DNA from: Paracyclopina nana
Lineage: Eukaryota; Arthropoda; Copepoda; Cyclopoida; Cyclopettidae
NCBI GenBank assembly: GCA_019096065.1
Contig: JAGUCH010000002.1
Location: 17,062,501 to 17,126,500 of the forward strand
Direction: 5' to 3'
DNA length: 64,000 bases
The first letter of the stretch is position 1; each line of letters opens with the position of its first letter. Under the pieces are notes generated by a model, which saw only the letters and a list, made by a program, of their open reading frames with translations, had not been told where the DNA came from and did not search any database. The position numbers were made by a program, and so were the translations under genes. Shown here in pieces: positions 42,232 through 54,620 of the stretch.

Positions 42232-43479
42232 CTAGTCTCCTAAGCGGTCTATGTCGGGTCGGTTTTGGTACAAAAACTTGATATCCCGCTTGCCCAGATT
42301 CTCCAGATCTTCCTCGGTGAGGACACTGGTGGGCAGGAAGCCCATCAATTTGTGGGCATGCTCGTGCAGGATTTTCTGACGCTCCTCCTCGATCAAGGCA
42401 TCGCGGGCTCGCTCAGCTTCGCGCTGCTCAAGCCAGAATAGCTTTTCTTCGGACTTTTCAATGTCGCGAATTCGCTGCCTTTCAGCCAACAGCTTTTCGG
42501 CATCTCTGCGAAGCTCCAGAACTTTCATTCTCCGCTTCTGGTCGCTCATCTGCTCCAGCTTGGCGGCCTGTTCAGCCTCGGCGGTGATCTTGGCCTTCCA
42601 CATCTCGTCCTCCATTTTCTCCTTGGCTCTTAATGCATCACGGTAGGCCATTGCTACCTCATTGGCATGCCTGAAAGTCAGCCTTTTTCGTATCTCCTTC
42701 TCTAGCTCTTGCTGCTCCATCATTTTCTCGACTTCTCGCTGCCTGCCTTCGTTCAGCTCGTGGACCAGCTCCTCGATATGCCGGCTGTGCACACGCTGAG
42801 CCTCGAGATCTTCACCCAACTGGTGGACAGCTTCGCTCTTGAGGACTCTCCTCTCCTTGAGGATTTTCTCGTGTGCAGCCGTCCAGGCATCTTTCTTGGC
42901 GATAAATGCGCGGATTTGCTCGTTCTCCCGTGCCACCCTCTCCTGCTCACGTGCGACAAAAACCTTTTGGCTGTCAATGAACTCCTGGATTTCCTCCTGA
43001 GTGACTTGCTTCTTCACCATGGCTTCGATGACTTTTTGCCGCTCCTCAGCTTTGACCTGAGCGATGACCGCATCGATGACTTGCTTCTCCTGCAAAAACT
43101 CCGAGTAGGCCTGATTCAGCTTCGACTGCTTCTCCTCCAGCTGGCCATCGAGCCTCATTCTGAATTTGATCCTCTCCAGGATCTCACGCTTCTCCGCTTC
43201 TTCTTCTTCGCGCAAGGCTTGCTGGCGCAGCGCCTCGGAGTGTTGCGCTTCGAGCACTTTTTCTTGCTTCCTCTGGAGCGCCAGCGTCTCCTTTTGGCGC
43301 TTCTGCAGGGCCAACTCTTTGTTGATGTAAGCTTGCCTCAGCTTCGCTTCCAGCTCACGAATTTCCACGCTGGATTCACGGAGCTGCTGACGCCGCTTGA
43401 ACTCGGCCGTTTCTCGGTCAGAGCTGAAATTCCCATTGTTTGGATCACAGGGATGACGAGGCATCGGTTTTCGATGCAT
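42232..43479 (-). CDS. MNS1: MNS1-like coiled-coil protein of cilia and flagella
   Basis: A single open exon of 415 codons with ATG at 43477-43479. Nearly all of it is charged alpha-helical coiled coil (RELEAKLRQAYINKELALQK, IIDs replaced by VIDAVIAQVK) of the trichohyalin-plectin-homology type. The C-terminal signature matches MNS1: EERQKILHEHAHKLMGFLP, then LENLGKRDIKFLYQNRPDI. MNS1 is a microtubule-inner protein of axonemal doublets, needed for sperm flagella and motile cilia. The product is shorter at the N-terminus than human MNS1 (495 aa). An additional upstream exon cannot be excluded, although none is evident. It lies on the same strand as GTF3C3 and only 42 nt upstream of it. Confidence 0.85.
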   Translation of the reverse strand: MHRKPMPRHPCDPNNGNFSSDRETAEFKRRQQLRESSVEIRELEAKLRQAYINKELALQKRQKETLALQRKQEKVLEAQHSEALRQQALREEEEAEKREILERIKFRMRLDGQLEEKQSKLNQAYSEFLQEKQVIDAVIAQVKAEERQKVIEAMVKKQVTQEEIQEFIDSQKVFVAREQERVARENEQIRAFIAKKDAWTAAHEKILKERRVLKSEAVHQLGEDLEAQRVHSRHIEELVHELNEGRQREVEKMMEQQELEKEIRKRLTFRHANEVAMAYRDALRAKEKMEDEMWKAKITAEAEQAAKLEQMSDQKRRMKVLELRRDAEKLLAERQRIRDIEKSEEKLFWLEQREAERARDALIEEERQKILHEHAHKLMGFLPTSVLTEEDLENLGKRDIKFLYQNRPDIDRLGD

Positions 43480-44140
43480 TTTGCTTTGGCTGGACGAGCT
43501 TCAATTCACTCAGATTGATCAATAAGTCTTGACAGTTGGGGCCATGCTGGCTCCAATTGGAAAGCCGAAGAAGAAGCACTTAACGTCTTTGCAGCAAATC
43601 GCATACCTTTTCAATTTTGGATTCACCGCGTCAATTTGACGAGAAAAAAATAATAGATATGTCTGCTTTGTTTTGAATTTGCCGAGTTTCCCGAGAATTT
43701 CAAAAGTCAAAAAGCTGCGCCGCAGAGTTGCCAGATATTTTTGAGTTAATTGTCATTTTTGAAAAAAAGCCAAATTCTGACGAGGAAAAATGCGCAACAT
43801 GCTGCTGAATAAATAAGATTGTAGCAATGATGTCGAGTTCCTTTGATAGAAAATCTTGTTTTTGAAAACTCAAGGAAGAGAATTCGCAAATTACTCAAAT
43901 TACTCATGATTCACCTTTTTTCGTCGAGAAAGAATGCACCAGATGTGCACGTACACGTTGTGGACAGCTGGGTGCGGGTGAAAAAATGAGCATCTATAAA
44001 AGTAAAGCAGAGACAGTAAGCATAGTTCACCGAAATGTGATTGGGATTGTGGGAGCCAAAGTTGCCAAAAAGGCAGTTTCCTCCAGGAGATAAACATTTT
44101 AATCATTTTCAATTATTTACAGAATATATTGTAACTGTCA
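43480..44140. other. Upstream region of MNS1
   Basis: Mostly AT-rich with no recognised repeat. The first 250 bp should contain the MNS1 promoter. No clear motif seen. Confidence 0.4.
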
Positions 44141-46290
44141 ATAAGAAAAATGTTCAGCCAAAAGTGGAAAAAAGAAAGTAGTTAGAAAAAATTGATCAGA
44201 GAAAATGGTCAGAAAAGTGTTCAAAGAGAGGGATACAATAAAGTAGGCAGAGAAAAGTGGTCTTGGAAAAGTGGTCAATGGTAAGTGTTCAGAATAAGTG
44301 ATGTGGGAAAGATGTCAGAGAAAAAGTGGTATAAAAAAGTGACCTGGAGAGTAGTAAGAAAAAATTAAAAAAAGGTGGTCTGAATAGTGGTCAGAAAATG
44401 TTGCAAGATGAACTGGTATGAACAGTAATAAAAATAAATAAATAATAAGAACTAGGTAAAGGCGTCCATAAATGGACAGCGGAGGGCGGGCCTACGGAAA
44501 TATTTGAAAGTATAGCCCTTTATTTTAATAAAAAAAATGGAAAGCATGCTTCATATCACAAAGCTTTTTCATTCAGCAACCTTCACTTTTAAATGGAGCT
44601 GAGTCACATGTGTAGTTAATAGTTCAACTTTATTATATGACAGAGCGGCAATCATCCAACGCACATTGCTGAGCAGATTGCAAAGGTTGAAAATGGTCGA
44701 AGTCATAGGTGGTGCAATTTTAAGGAAATCTGTCACTCCACTTCACCAAGTAAATAAGTTTGACCTTGGCAAATTTTGGCGGGCTCAGCTTGCCAAGATT
44801 GCCACTCTCTCTGATGTACAGTTGAACTAGTAGTTGCACTCAGGTTCAAATATGCTAATATTAAGAAGACCTGTGTCCTATGCATGGATCAACTGAGACA
44901 AACTCAGACCAGGACCAACTGTTTGCTAGAGCCAGGACCAACTATCGGGCAGCTGTGCTTGGATCAACTAAGACATACTGTACTTGGAATACTCCAACGG
45001 ATTGCCCTTGGATAGACATAACTCATAGTCCCTGGATTAACTTTGAAGACAAACTGTCCTTGGATCAATGAAATGGATAGTCCTTGGATCGACTACTCTG
45101 ACTTAGCAGGACTTGGGTCAAGTATTTCAAACTGTGACTGGATAGCCTGACAAATCTGATTGTCCCTGCACCAAAAACGGATCAAACTTGGATTGAAAGC
45201 TAGAAAAGCATGCGGCTCCAAAACTGTACTCAAGAAGCTGGAATAGGACCTACCAGAACATACTGTGCTAGAAACTAATGTGACGGTAATGGAATAGAGT
45301 CTACTCCATGACAGAGCTAGAATAGGAACTACTGTGACGATACCGGAATAGAATCTACTCCATAACAGAGCAGGAATAGGATCTACTGTGACAGTACAGG
45401 AATAGAAACTACTGTGACAGACCAGGAACAGCATCTTTACCAGACTTGGGATTTAAACAATTGCTAATGCATGCCATAATAGAATTTAGGCTGACCTAAT
45501 ACTCTGAATTTGTTGAAACCAAAGCTGAAATGCAATTTACTTTACAACCTAGCTGATACTTCAGGACTTGGCCAAAACATTCAAGATTTGGACTTCAGGA
45601 CTTGGCCACTACATTCAAGATTTGGACTTTAGGACTTGGCTGAACCTTAAGGACTTGCCTCTCACTTCAAGACTTGCTTTTAACTTCAGGATTTACCTTA
45701 ACTTCAGAACTTGGCCAATACTTCAGGACTTGTCTCAAGCTTCAAGACTTAGCCAATACTTAGGACTTAGTTGAAACTTCAGGACTTACCAAAATTTCAG
45801 GACTTGGCCAATACTTCAGGATTTGGCCAAAACTTAAGGGCTTGCCTATAACTCCAAGACTTGCCTATAAGTTCAAGACTTGTGTTTTACTTATTAGACT
45901 ATGACTTTTTATGCCAAAGTTCTTCCTGACTGAAAAACATGGCCAAGACTTCTAGGACTTGTTGCATACTTCAATATATCTTATTTGTCATGACCTTAAT
46001 CACTTAGCTGATTTATCTACCTGATGTATTACTAACTTTGCTGGCCTAGTTTTTGTTCTAGTGGATTCTATTCCTTTTCTGTCTTTGTAGTAGATGTAAG
46101 TACAGGTCTGTAGATGCTATTCCTGTTATGTTACACAGTAGATCCAATTCCAGTTCTGTCACAGTAGTTTCTATTCCTGGTACGTTGTGGCAGTAGATTC
46201 AATTCCGGGTCCAGTGTAGATGCTAGTCCAGGTGCATCACAGTAGTTTCTAGTCCAGGTCCATAGTAGATCCTAGGATAGGAGCCCCTAC
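44140..46290. repeat. Cluster of degenerate minisatellites, partly inverted
   Basis: About 44140-44420: 13-16 bp units around GTCAGAAAAGTGGT. About 44880-45130: units around CTTGGATCAACT. About 45240-45435: units of about 30 bp around GGAATAGAATCTACTGTGACAG. About 45550-45960: 18-22 bp units around ACTTCAGGACTTGGCCAA. About 46050-46280: the reverse complement of the 45240 unit (CTGTCACAGTAG, TAGATTCAATTCC). The outer arrays therefore mirror each other around the ACTTCAGGACTTGG array. Open frames here are low-complexity artefacts. Confidence 0.7.
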
Positions 46291-46544
46291 ACACAGCGGG
46301 CTGCTCAGAAGAAGTAAAGAAACTGGCCGAATTGGCTGTTGCACAATTGCATTTTTGTCGCTGCACCCTGTACATTGTTAGAATGCAGCAACAAACTGTC
46401 CCTGTATTGACAAAAACATTCTGTCCTTGGATAGACTGGCAGAACAGACTATCCTTGGATAGACTGGCAAAAGAGACTACCATGGCTAGAGAAAGTGCTC
46501 AGCAACTGAATTTTGACTCTTGCAGCAAAAGTATAGCTACATTT

Positions 46545-46925
46545 GAGACAGTATTTCAAAATCTTTTTCTTATAGCCCTAAGCTAAAAACAGTCTATCAT
46601 ATCTCCTCATTCCATAAATTTCCAGGCCCAATTTCAATTGATTATCCTGAAATGGTGTCTTGGTTATTTTTTTGTCACAATATCTTGATTGCCTCAAAAT
46701 GGCCAAACTGTTCTTCTTTTTCTCCAAAAATGGACTATATCCAAGAAAAATTTATTTTTAAGGCAAAATTTCATCTTATTTGTCAATATCTACTACTTTG
46801 GGCACTTTTGATAGCCAAGAAGTCATTCAAAAATAAGATGCTGAAAATTGGTCTTGAAATGAGAATTTGGCCAATTGGTGGAATTTCTAGAGATTGCAGA
46901 AATGGCTTTTTATGTGAGTTGGTAT
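46545..46925. mobile_element. Degenerate relative of the CACAGTG-ended element
   Basis: The left end ACAGTATTTCAAAATC, the inner CCTAAGCTAAAAAC, and the right part AAATGAGAATTTGGCnAATTGG...AATGGCTTTTT correspond in order to the element at 31694-32147. Both terminal heptamers are mutated and no target duplication is visible. It is flanked by TTGGATAGACTGG-type minisatellite. Confidence 0.55.
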
Positions 46926-47799
46926 TTCTTGTCGAACCCAATATATGTCTGTCCTGGTCTATCTACGGCCTGTGTGTTCTGATTGTCGATCCAATGATGA
47001 TCCATGGATTATCTGTAAAAGTAATTGATCCAAGAACGATTTATTTTGTCCATGAGAGGCCAATTTGTCGTAGTCTATCCATGGACGATCCATTGTGAAT
47101 CCAAGGGAAGGAGTCCCAACTGTTCTAATAGATTTTAGTCAGTTCTTGGACCTGGCTGCCCAAAATTTACCTATGTCTTGGTAAATCTAAGTCAGCAATG
47201 GATTACTTGGATAACCATTATCCAAGTCATCCATTGCTCCTCAATTCAGCTATGGTTTCCAAAGTCAGAAATGGTGACTCAAGTCACTCCTTAAGTGGCT
47301 GCACCAGGTGAAGCTTAATAAGGCTTGGCTACCCAAGTCATTCCTAAGTAGTTTGTGTTTAACCAAGTCAGCCCAAGCTAGTTAAGTCACAAGTCAGTTA
47401 GGTTACACAAATGAGCCCCAACTTAGTATGTTAGAATAATAGAATAGTAGTTGGTCCCTGTCATGCTATGTTCTGGGTCAGTCATACCAGTAGGCCATGT
47501 TCCTGAAATGTTTTGTTGGTCATGATCTGGGTCCTTCTTTTGGAAGTCAGACTGAAGGCCTGCCCTTGACATTTTGCTGAAATTGCACAAGAGGCTGTAG
47601 GCCTCTGTGCTGAATGTGGTAGTGTTTCTTTTTCCAAAGAGGGGATTTGAAACTTATCCCAAAAACTCAAAACTGCAATATACATCCTACTTGGATCAAC
47701 TACTTGTACAGTCCTTGGATCAACAAGAGGGATACTACTTGGATCGATTGTTAGAACACACATTCCTTGGATAGACAGGACAGAGATGCATTGGGAAGG

Positions 47800-49220
47800 G
47801 AGAGGGGGCAGGCCTTTTGCCCACTCTCAATAATATGCTTCAATAACTTTGTTGATAGCAGTTTGAGTTATGAGGGCCCAGCCTCCCAAAAATAATTAGA
47901 GTGGGCGGGTTTTTGATCCGCTCCAACTAATATTTCCTGCCTATTGCTCTTCTTAAAATTTTGTATTTTCAAAAAGCACTTAATATCAAACTAGAAACAT
48001 CACATATACAAAGGAATCATGGTGCCTGATTGGTTTTTGTACAGCTTCTTGTTTCAAACAGGGGAGCAACACAAGTCACAGTGAAATGTGGAGGGCAGGC
48101 CTTTTGCCCACTCCCAATAATGTGCTTCAATCAATTTGTTGATAGTATTGCAGTTTGAGTTATGAGAGCCCTCCCTCCCAAAAATAATGAGAATGGGCGG
48201 GCCTTTGGCCCGCTCTCACTTACACTGCCCGAATATTGCTCTTCTTAAAATGTCCTTGTTGCAAAAAGCATATAATATCAGAGAAGAAGCATACAAAGGA
48301 ATCATGGTGGGTCATTGGTTTTTGTTGTTTCCATTTTCAAACAGGGGAGCAATATATGTCACAGTGAAATGTGGAGGGCGGGTCTTCTTCTGCCCGCTCC
48401 CACAAATATTGCCCGAATATTACTGAATAATTTGTTTGGTGTAGGGGCAATCCAAAACATTTGTTCAACTTTTGCTATGAATGATACTGCAAAGAGTTGG
48501 AAAAATTGTGTGATGTTCTGATGGCTCAGTGACAGAGTGTTAGATTGCAATGCAGTCCAATCCAGGTTCAAATCCCGGTATAGGCAAACATTTTTTGTCT
48601 TTTTCTGAATAACAGTTTACTTCCTGGTCGATATCCTGGTGCAGTTTCCTGGCTAAAAACTGGGGAGTGACATAGGTCACAGGGAAATGTGGAGGGCGGG
48701 CCTACGGCCCGCCCTAATAAAAAATTGAGTAGGGGCGGGCCTTTTGCCCGCTCCCAATAATATGCATCAATCAAATTGTATATAGCATTGCTGTTTGTGT
48801 TTAATGGGATGAAGGTTTAAATCCCATCTTTGGAAAAACAGTAACTGCCATATTCTGCCCAGAGGCCTACGGCCACTGGGCAGAATGCGGCCAACATACA
48901 AAATTTGCTTGGGGTACAGGCAATCCTAAAAATTTGCTCAACTTCAACTTTTTCATTGATAATGCTGATCAGAGAAGTAAATTTTATGTGATGCTTTGGT
49001 GGCTCAGTGACAGAGTGTCTGATTGCAATGCAGTCAGACCCAGGTTCAAATCCCACAACAGGCAGTTATTTTTCTGGTTTTTTCTGGATTGCAATTTACT
49101 TCCTGGTCGATATCCTGGTTTGGTTTCCTGGTGCAGTTTCCTGGCTAAAAACTGGGGAGTGACATAGGTCACAGCGAAATGTGGAGGGCGGGCCTTCGGC
49201 CCGCCCTCCAATAAAAATTT
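47800..49220. repeat. Tandem GC-hairpin repeat block with two tRNA-like units
   Basis: A unit of about 280-310 bp recurs (GAAATGTGGAGGGC at about 48088, 48366, 48682 and 49177). Each unit contains the GC-rich inverted motif GGGCGGGCC...GGCCCGCCC in an AT-rich setting, along with AGCATATAATATCA- and CTTCTTAAAAT-type segments. The best hairpin, at 49183-49209, has a 12-bp perfect stem and a TTC loop. Within the block, 48515-48600 and 48985-49070 resemble tRNA-derived SINE heads (TGGCTCAGTGACAGAGTG, then CAGGTTCAAATCCC). I see no protein-coding signal. Confidence 0.65.
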
Positions 49221-49651
49221 TTATTGAAAAGTGGACAGTCAAAGGCGTCAGCGATACGGTGTGTACTGTTGGCTACTTTTGTGTTTACGCATGCTATTCT
49301 TTCCAAGCATCCTACTTGCTCTCAACTACTCCCTAGAATTCCATGGTAGAGAAGAGGAGGCTCACGCGCTCCGCCCTCAATTACTAATGATATCATCTTT
49401 TTCGACCAGGGCGTGGAAATATGCAAAACTTGATGTCTAAATTGGTTTAATTTCAATGCTAGTTGTTAGTATAATTAGTTAAATAATGCATGGCTAGATA
49501 GTATGCAGAAAATGAAGGTGACAAGAAAAAGCCGTCCTCGCAGCAGCATGACAAGATCACTCCAGTTTGTGCACTCTGATTCCATTGTCATCACAGTCCT
49601 TCTGAATGGCAACCAAATTGAAAAAGAGTCCTACGCAAGGTCAGTCCTAGG

Positions 49652-51845
49652 TCAGAGATGCGTTGACGTCGCGGAGCCACACGGGGCAAAGCTTTGAACG
49701 GGTGGCCTTTCAGTCGGCCTTGGTGCCAACGGTGGAGGTGGGCCTCTGGGCGTTTTGCTTTGCCTCGGCTTTGGAACAGGTGTCCTTGACAAGGTGGGCG
49801 TGGTGCGATCCCCCTCATCACTGGACCTGCCCCAGCTTTTGGGCTTCTCCAGGGTGACTTCCTTGAAGAAGTCGATGGCTCCGGATCCAAAGCCTCTGAA
49901 GAAGTAATCCACTTGCTCGATCAGAGTCTCTACTATGTCGTTGACAACATTCGTCTCTGACAAGTCATGCTGCTCACTCTCGACCTGGCTCCAGAGGAGA
50001 TTAGGTGCCATCACGATGCTCAAGTTGGCTGATGTCATCTTATTCACAGCGGAATGACTAGCGACGAGTTGCAGAAACTTGAGTACGTAATGCAGATTAT
50101 GCCTGGAGTTTTGTGGCAGCCCCGAGAGGATCCGGTCCATGTTGTCCCTTTTCCTCTCCTCGTTGCAGCCTTGACACTCGGAGATCCATCGGTCGTACTC
50201 CTGACCCAGGAGGGGAACGGGCAGCTCGCGTAGGTAGAGTTTCAAGGCGCCGGAGAACACGTGAGGATCGGTGATTTCCCTGATGGCTGCATCGTTGGCC
50301 TCTCCGGTGTCGAAGAGTGCGGCGAGCCTCTTGATTTTAAGCGTGGAGCTCGCGACCCGAAAGAGCCCTTCCTCCTTGACAGCGTCCATCTGGATCAGCC
50401 TACACACCGAGGTCCGGATTGGAAGAGCTATGCAGACTCCGTGGCCTTGCTTCCGCAGGTGGTCATCAAGGGCACAGCCGAAAATGGGGGAAGCCACGGT
50501 GGGTGCATTGAGTAGTGCTTGGAAATGCTCGATTCGCTCATCAATCTGGCGGGCAGTGTGCGCATGGAAGTCCTTCTTCAATTGCAGATACTTGAGGAGA
50601 GTGGAGCCAACGTCGGACTCCTTGGCCAGAAATTGCAGCATGTGCAGCTCCACCGAATCACGTGCGAAATTGAGCTGTGGAGTTGAAAAGTATTGGCTAT
50701 TTCATTAAGCTTATGTGCATATGGGTTGGCTGGTTTCGATTTAAAAAATCCTTAGGAATGTTCAAAAACTTGAAGTGACAACATTTTACAATTTATAGCA
50801 ATGGCAAGGTGTAACTTTTTTCATTTCATCAGCTAGCCTCTAAAATGCACTCAAATTGAGATAATTGGCATCAAGCATGTTTTATGCGAAGCATCACCTT
50901 GGTTTCAATTGACTTTCAGCAATGCAGCATCTGCATTCCTGTTCATCCTGGCGATTTTATTATGAAGTAACAAAATTTAGATAATCTAATTTGAATGGGG
51001 GTCATTGAAGCTTATTATGCCTGAAAAATCAACCGTTTTAGCTCTGCAAGTTTTTTAAAATTTCATGTAAAGTGAAGACATAAGCCAGGATTTTGATTTT
51101 ACCACCACATCAACCATGCACGCTTTTTGTCGAAGTATAAACTGAATGATTTTCAAGTACCTTTGTTTCAATGTCAGCCAACTCCGAGGCCAGCCGATCT
51201 TCCCGCAGGTCCGATTCCACTGTGCCCCCATGGGCTGAGCTGGAGCCCTCCTTGTTCCGGTAGCTGACCAGCCTGCTTTTGGCTGCGTCGTAGTCAAGCA
51301 AAAGAGAGGTCAGCGTTTTCTTCTCTTTGGCCAACAATGGGACGTGCTCATCCACGATCCCGGTGAGCGTTTGTAGCACCAGTTTCTCCACGCCAATCTC
51401 GTACTGAACGTGAGAGGCTGCGAGGTCATTCAGCAAGTGGCCTCCGTCCACGAGGAAGGTGCTGAGGCCGCCAGGCTCTTCGTTGGGCCCGTGTTTAGCG
51501 TAGGCCCGTCCATTTTCTTGAAAGGTCATGCCCAGAGCGAACTCGGGAGTCTTCCTGATCCGTTTCTCCACCGCCGCCCCATCGTTGCCCAACTTGGCCG
51601 AGGACGAAGAGGACGCTCCGGCCTCCGAGGACAGCTTCTTGGTCACAGACTGACACAGCTGGAAACACGACGAAAAGTGAATCGGTCGAGGCCAGAAAAG
51701 CGGTTGTTCAATGTAGACTTGCCTGTTTCAAGCTGGAGATCCTGGCCTCGATTTTGGCAACGTCCTCGCTGAGGGCCTCTGACTTTTCGGCCCTGTTGAG
51801 GTTCTGGTCGATCCTCACCTTGAGTTTTTCGATCGACTTGATCAT
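49652..51845 (-). CDS. BAR-RhoGAP protein (RICH/ARHGAP17-44, RhoGAP92B family), 3 exons
   Basis: Exons on the minus strand: 51723-51845, 51161-51658, 49652-50674, all phase 0, 547 aa. Residues 1 to about 260 form the N-BAR domain that senses or bends membranes (MIKSIEKLKVRIDQNLNRAE, FALGMTFQENGRAYAKHGP). Residues about 270-460 form a RhoGAP domain (PIFGCALDDHL). The catalytic arginine finger is Arg313 in EEGLFRVASS, and the later block KMTSANLSIVMAPNLLW is also present. It should stimulate GTP hydrolysis on Rac/Cdc42 at membranes. A short proline-rich tail (TPRGPPPPLAPRPTERPP) could bind SH3 domains. The first intron (64 bp) uses a GC donor (CAG|GCAAGT) with a normal AG acceptor. The second intron (486 bp) contains an old interspersed repeat. 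Orthology within the family is not decided. Confidence 0.92.
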
Positions 51846-52432
51846 GGTTGGAGCCGAGCGACTCGCGAAGAGACGCAAGGCCGCTCTGGATTTGCAGTGG
51901 AGGCAGCCAAAAGCAACGTGAAAATAAGCACTAAGCGAAGTAGAGCAGAAAGCTCAGCTGCAATGTCACAACCATGACGTAGCGCACTACTGCAAAAGAG
52001 AACTTGAGCACTTGAGTGCATCTCTTTTGAGTTGGCGCGCACCACTTCACTTTCGCGACCTTCCGCATAAATAAAAATTACCACTTTGTTTTGTTTTTGA
52101 CGGTTTGACGGAAAATGCTGTATTGAGTTCTTTTTCAATTATAGACTTACATAATGATATTGTGACACTATTTTTCATCGGATGATCGCTCTTTGGACGA
52201 ATTACTAATGTATGCTTATTTATTGTTGGTTTTTTGTGGTGGAGGGGAGTTCTCTTTCTAGGGTATATCTTCAAAAATGCGGCACATCAAAAGGATGACT
52301 GAAAGAGCTGATCTCATAATAATGGAAAATCAATTTGGGAATCACCAAGTCGTCGTCACTCTAACTACTCGCTTTTCTCTCTTCAATCACATCACGACAC
52401 GTTATAGACACCGAGGCCTGGATTTTGATTAG
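51846..52432. other. Region between BAR-RhoGAP start and Rab14 stop
   Basis: It holds the RhoGAP promoter/5'UTR and the Rab14 3'UTR. No recognised element. TTTATT at about 52216 would be an AATAAA on the minus strand and may serve Rab14. Confidence 0.4.

Positions 52433-54620
<2,188 letters not shown>

Noticed and set aside
45568-45774. 68-aa open frame with FRTWPNLKDL-type repeats
   Set aside because: A translation of the ACTTCAGGACTTGG minisatellite.
47800-49220. A CRISPR-like array (regular repeats with hairpins)
   Set aside because: The units are about 280-310 bp with diverged copies and AT-rich eukaryotic context. There are no short direct repeats with unique spacers and no cas genes. 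The genome is eukaryotic.
49503-49640. Short exon-like stretch after the BAR-RhoGAP stop (46 codons up to a GT)
   Set aside because: Bounded by AG and GT and open on the plus strand, but no family recognised, no neighbours to splice to, and it is too short to support.
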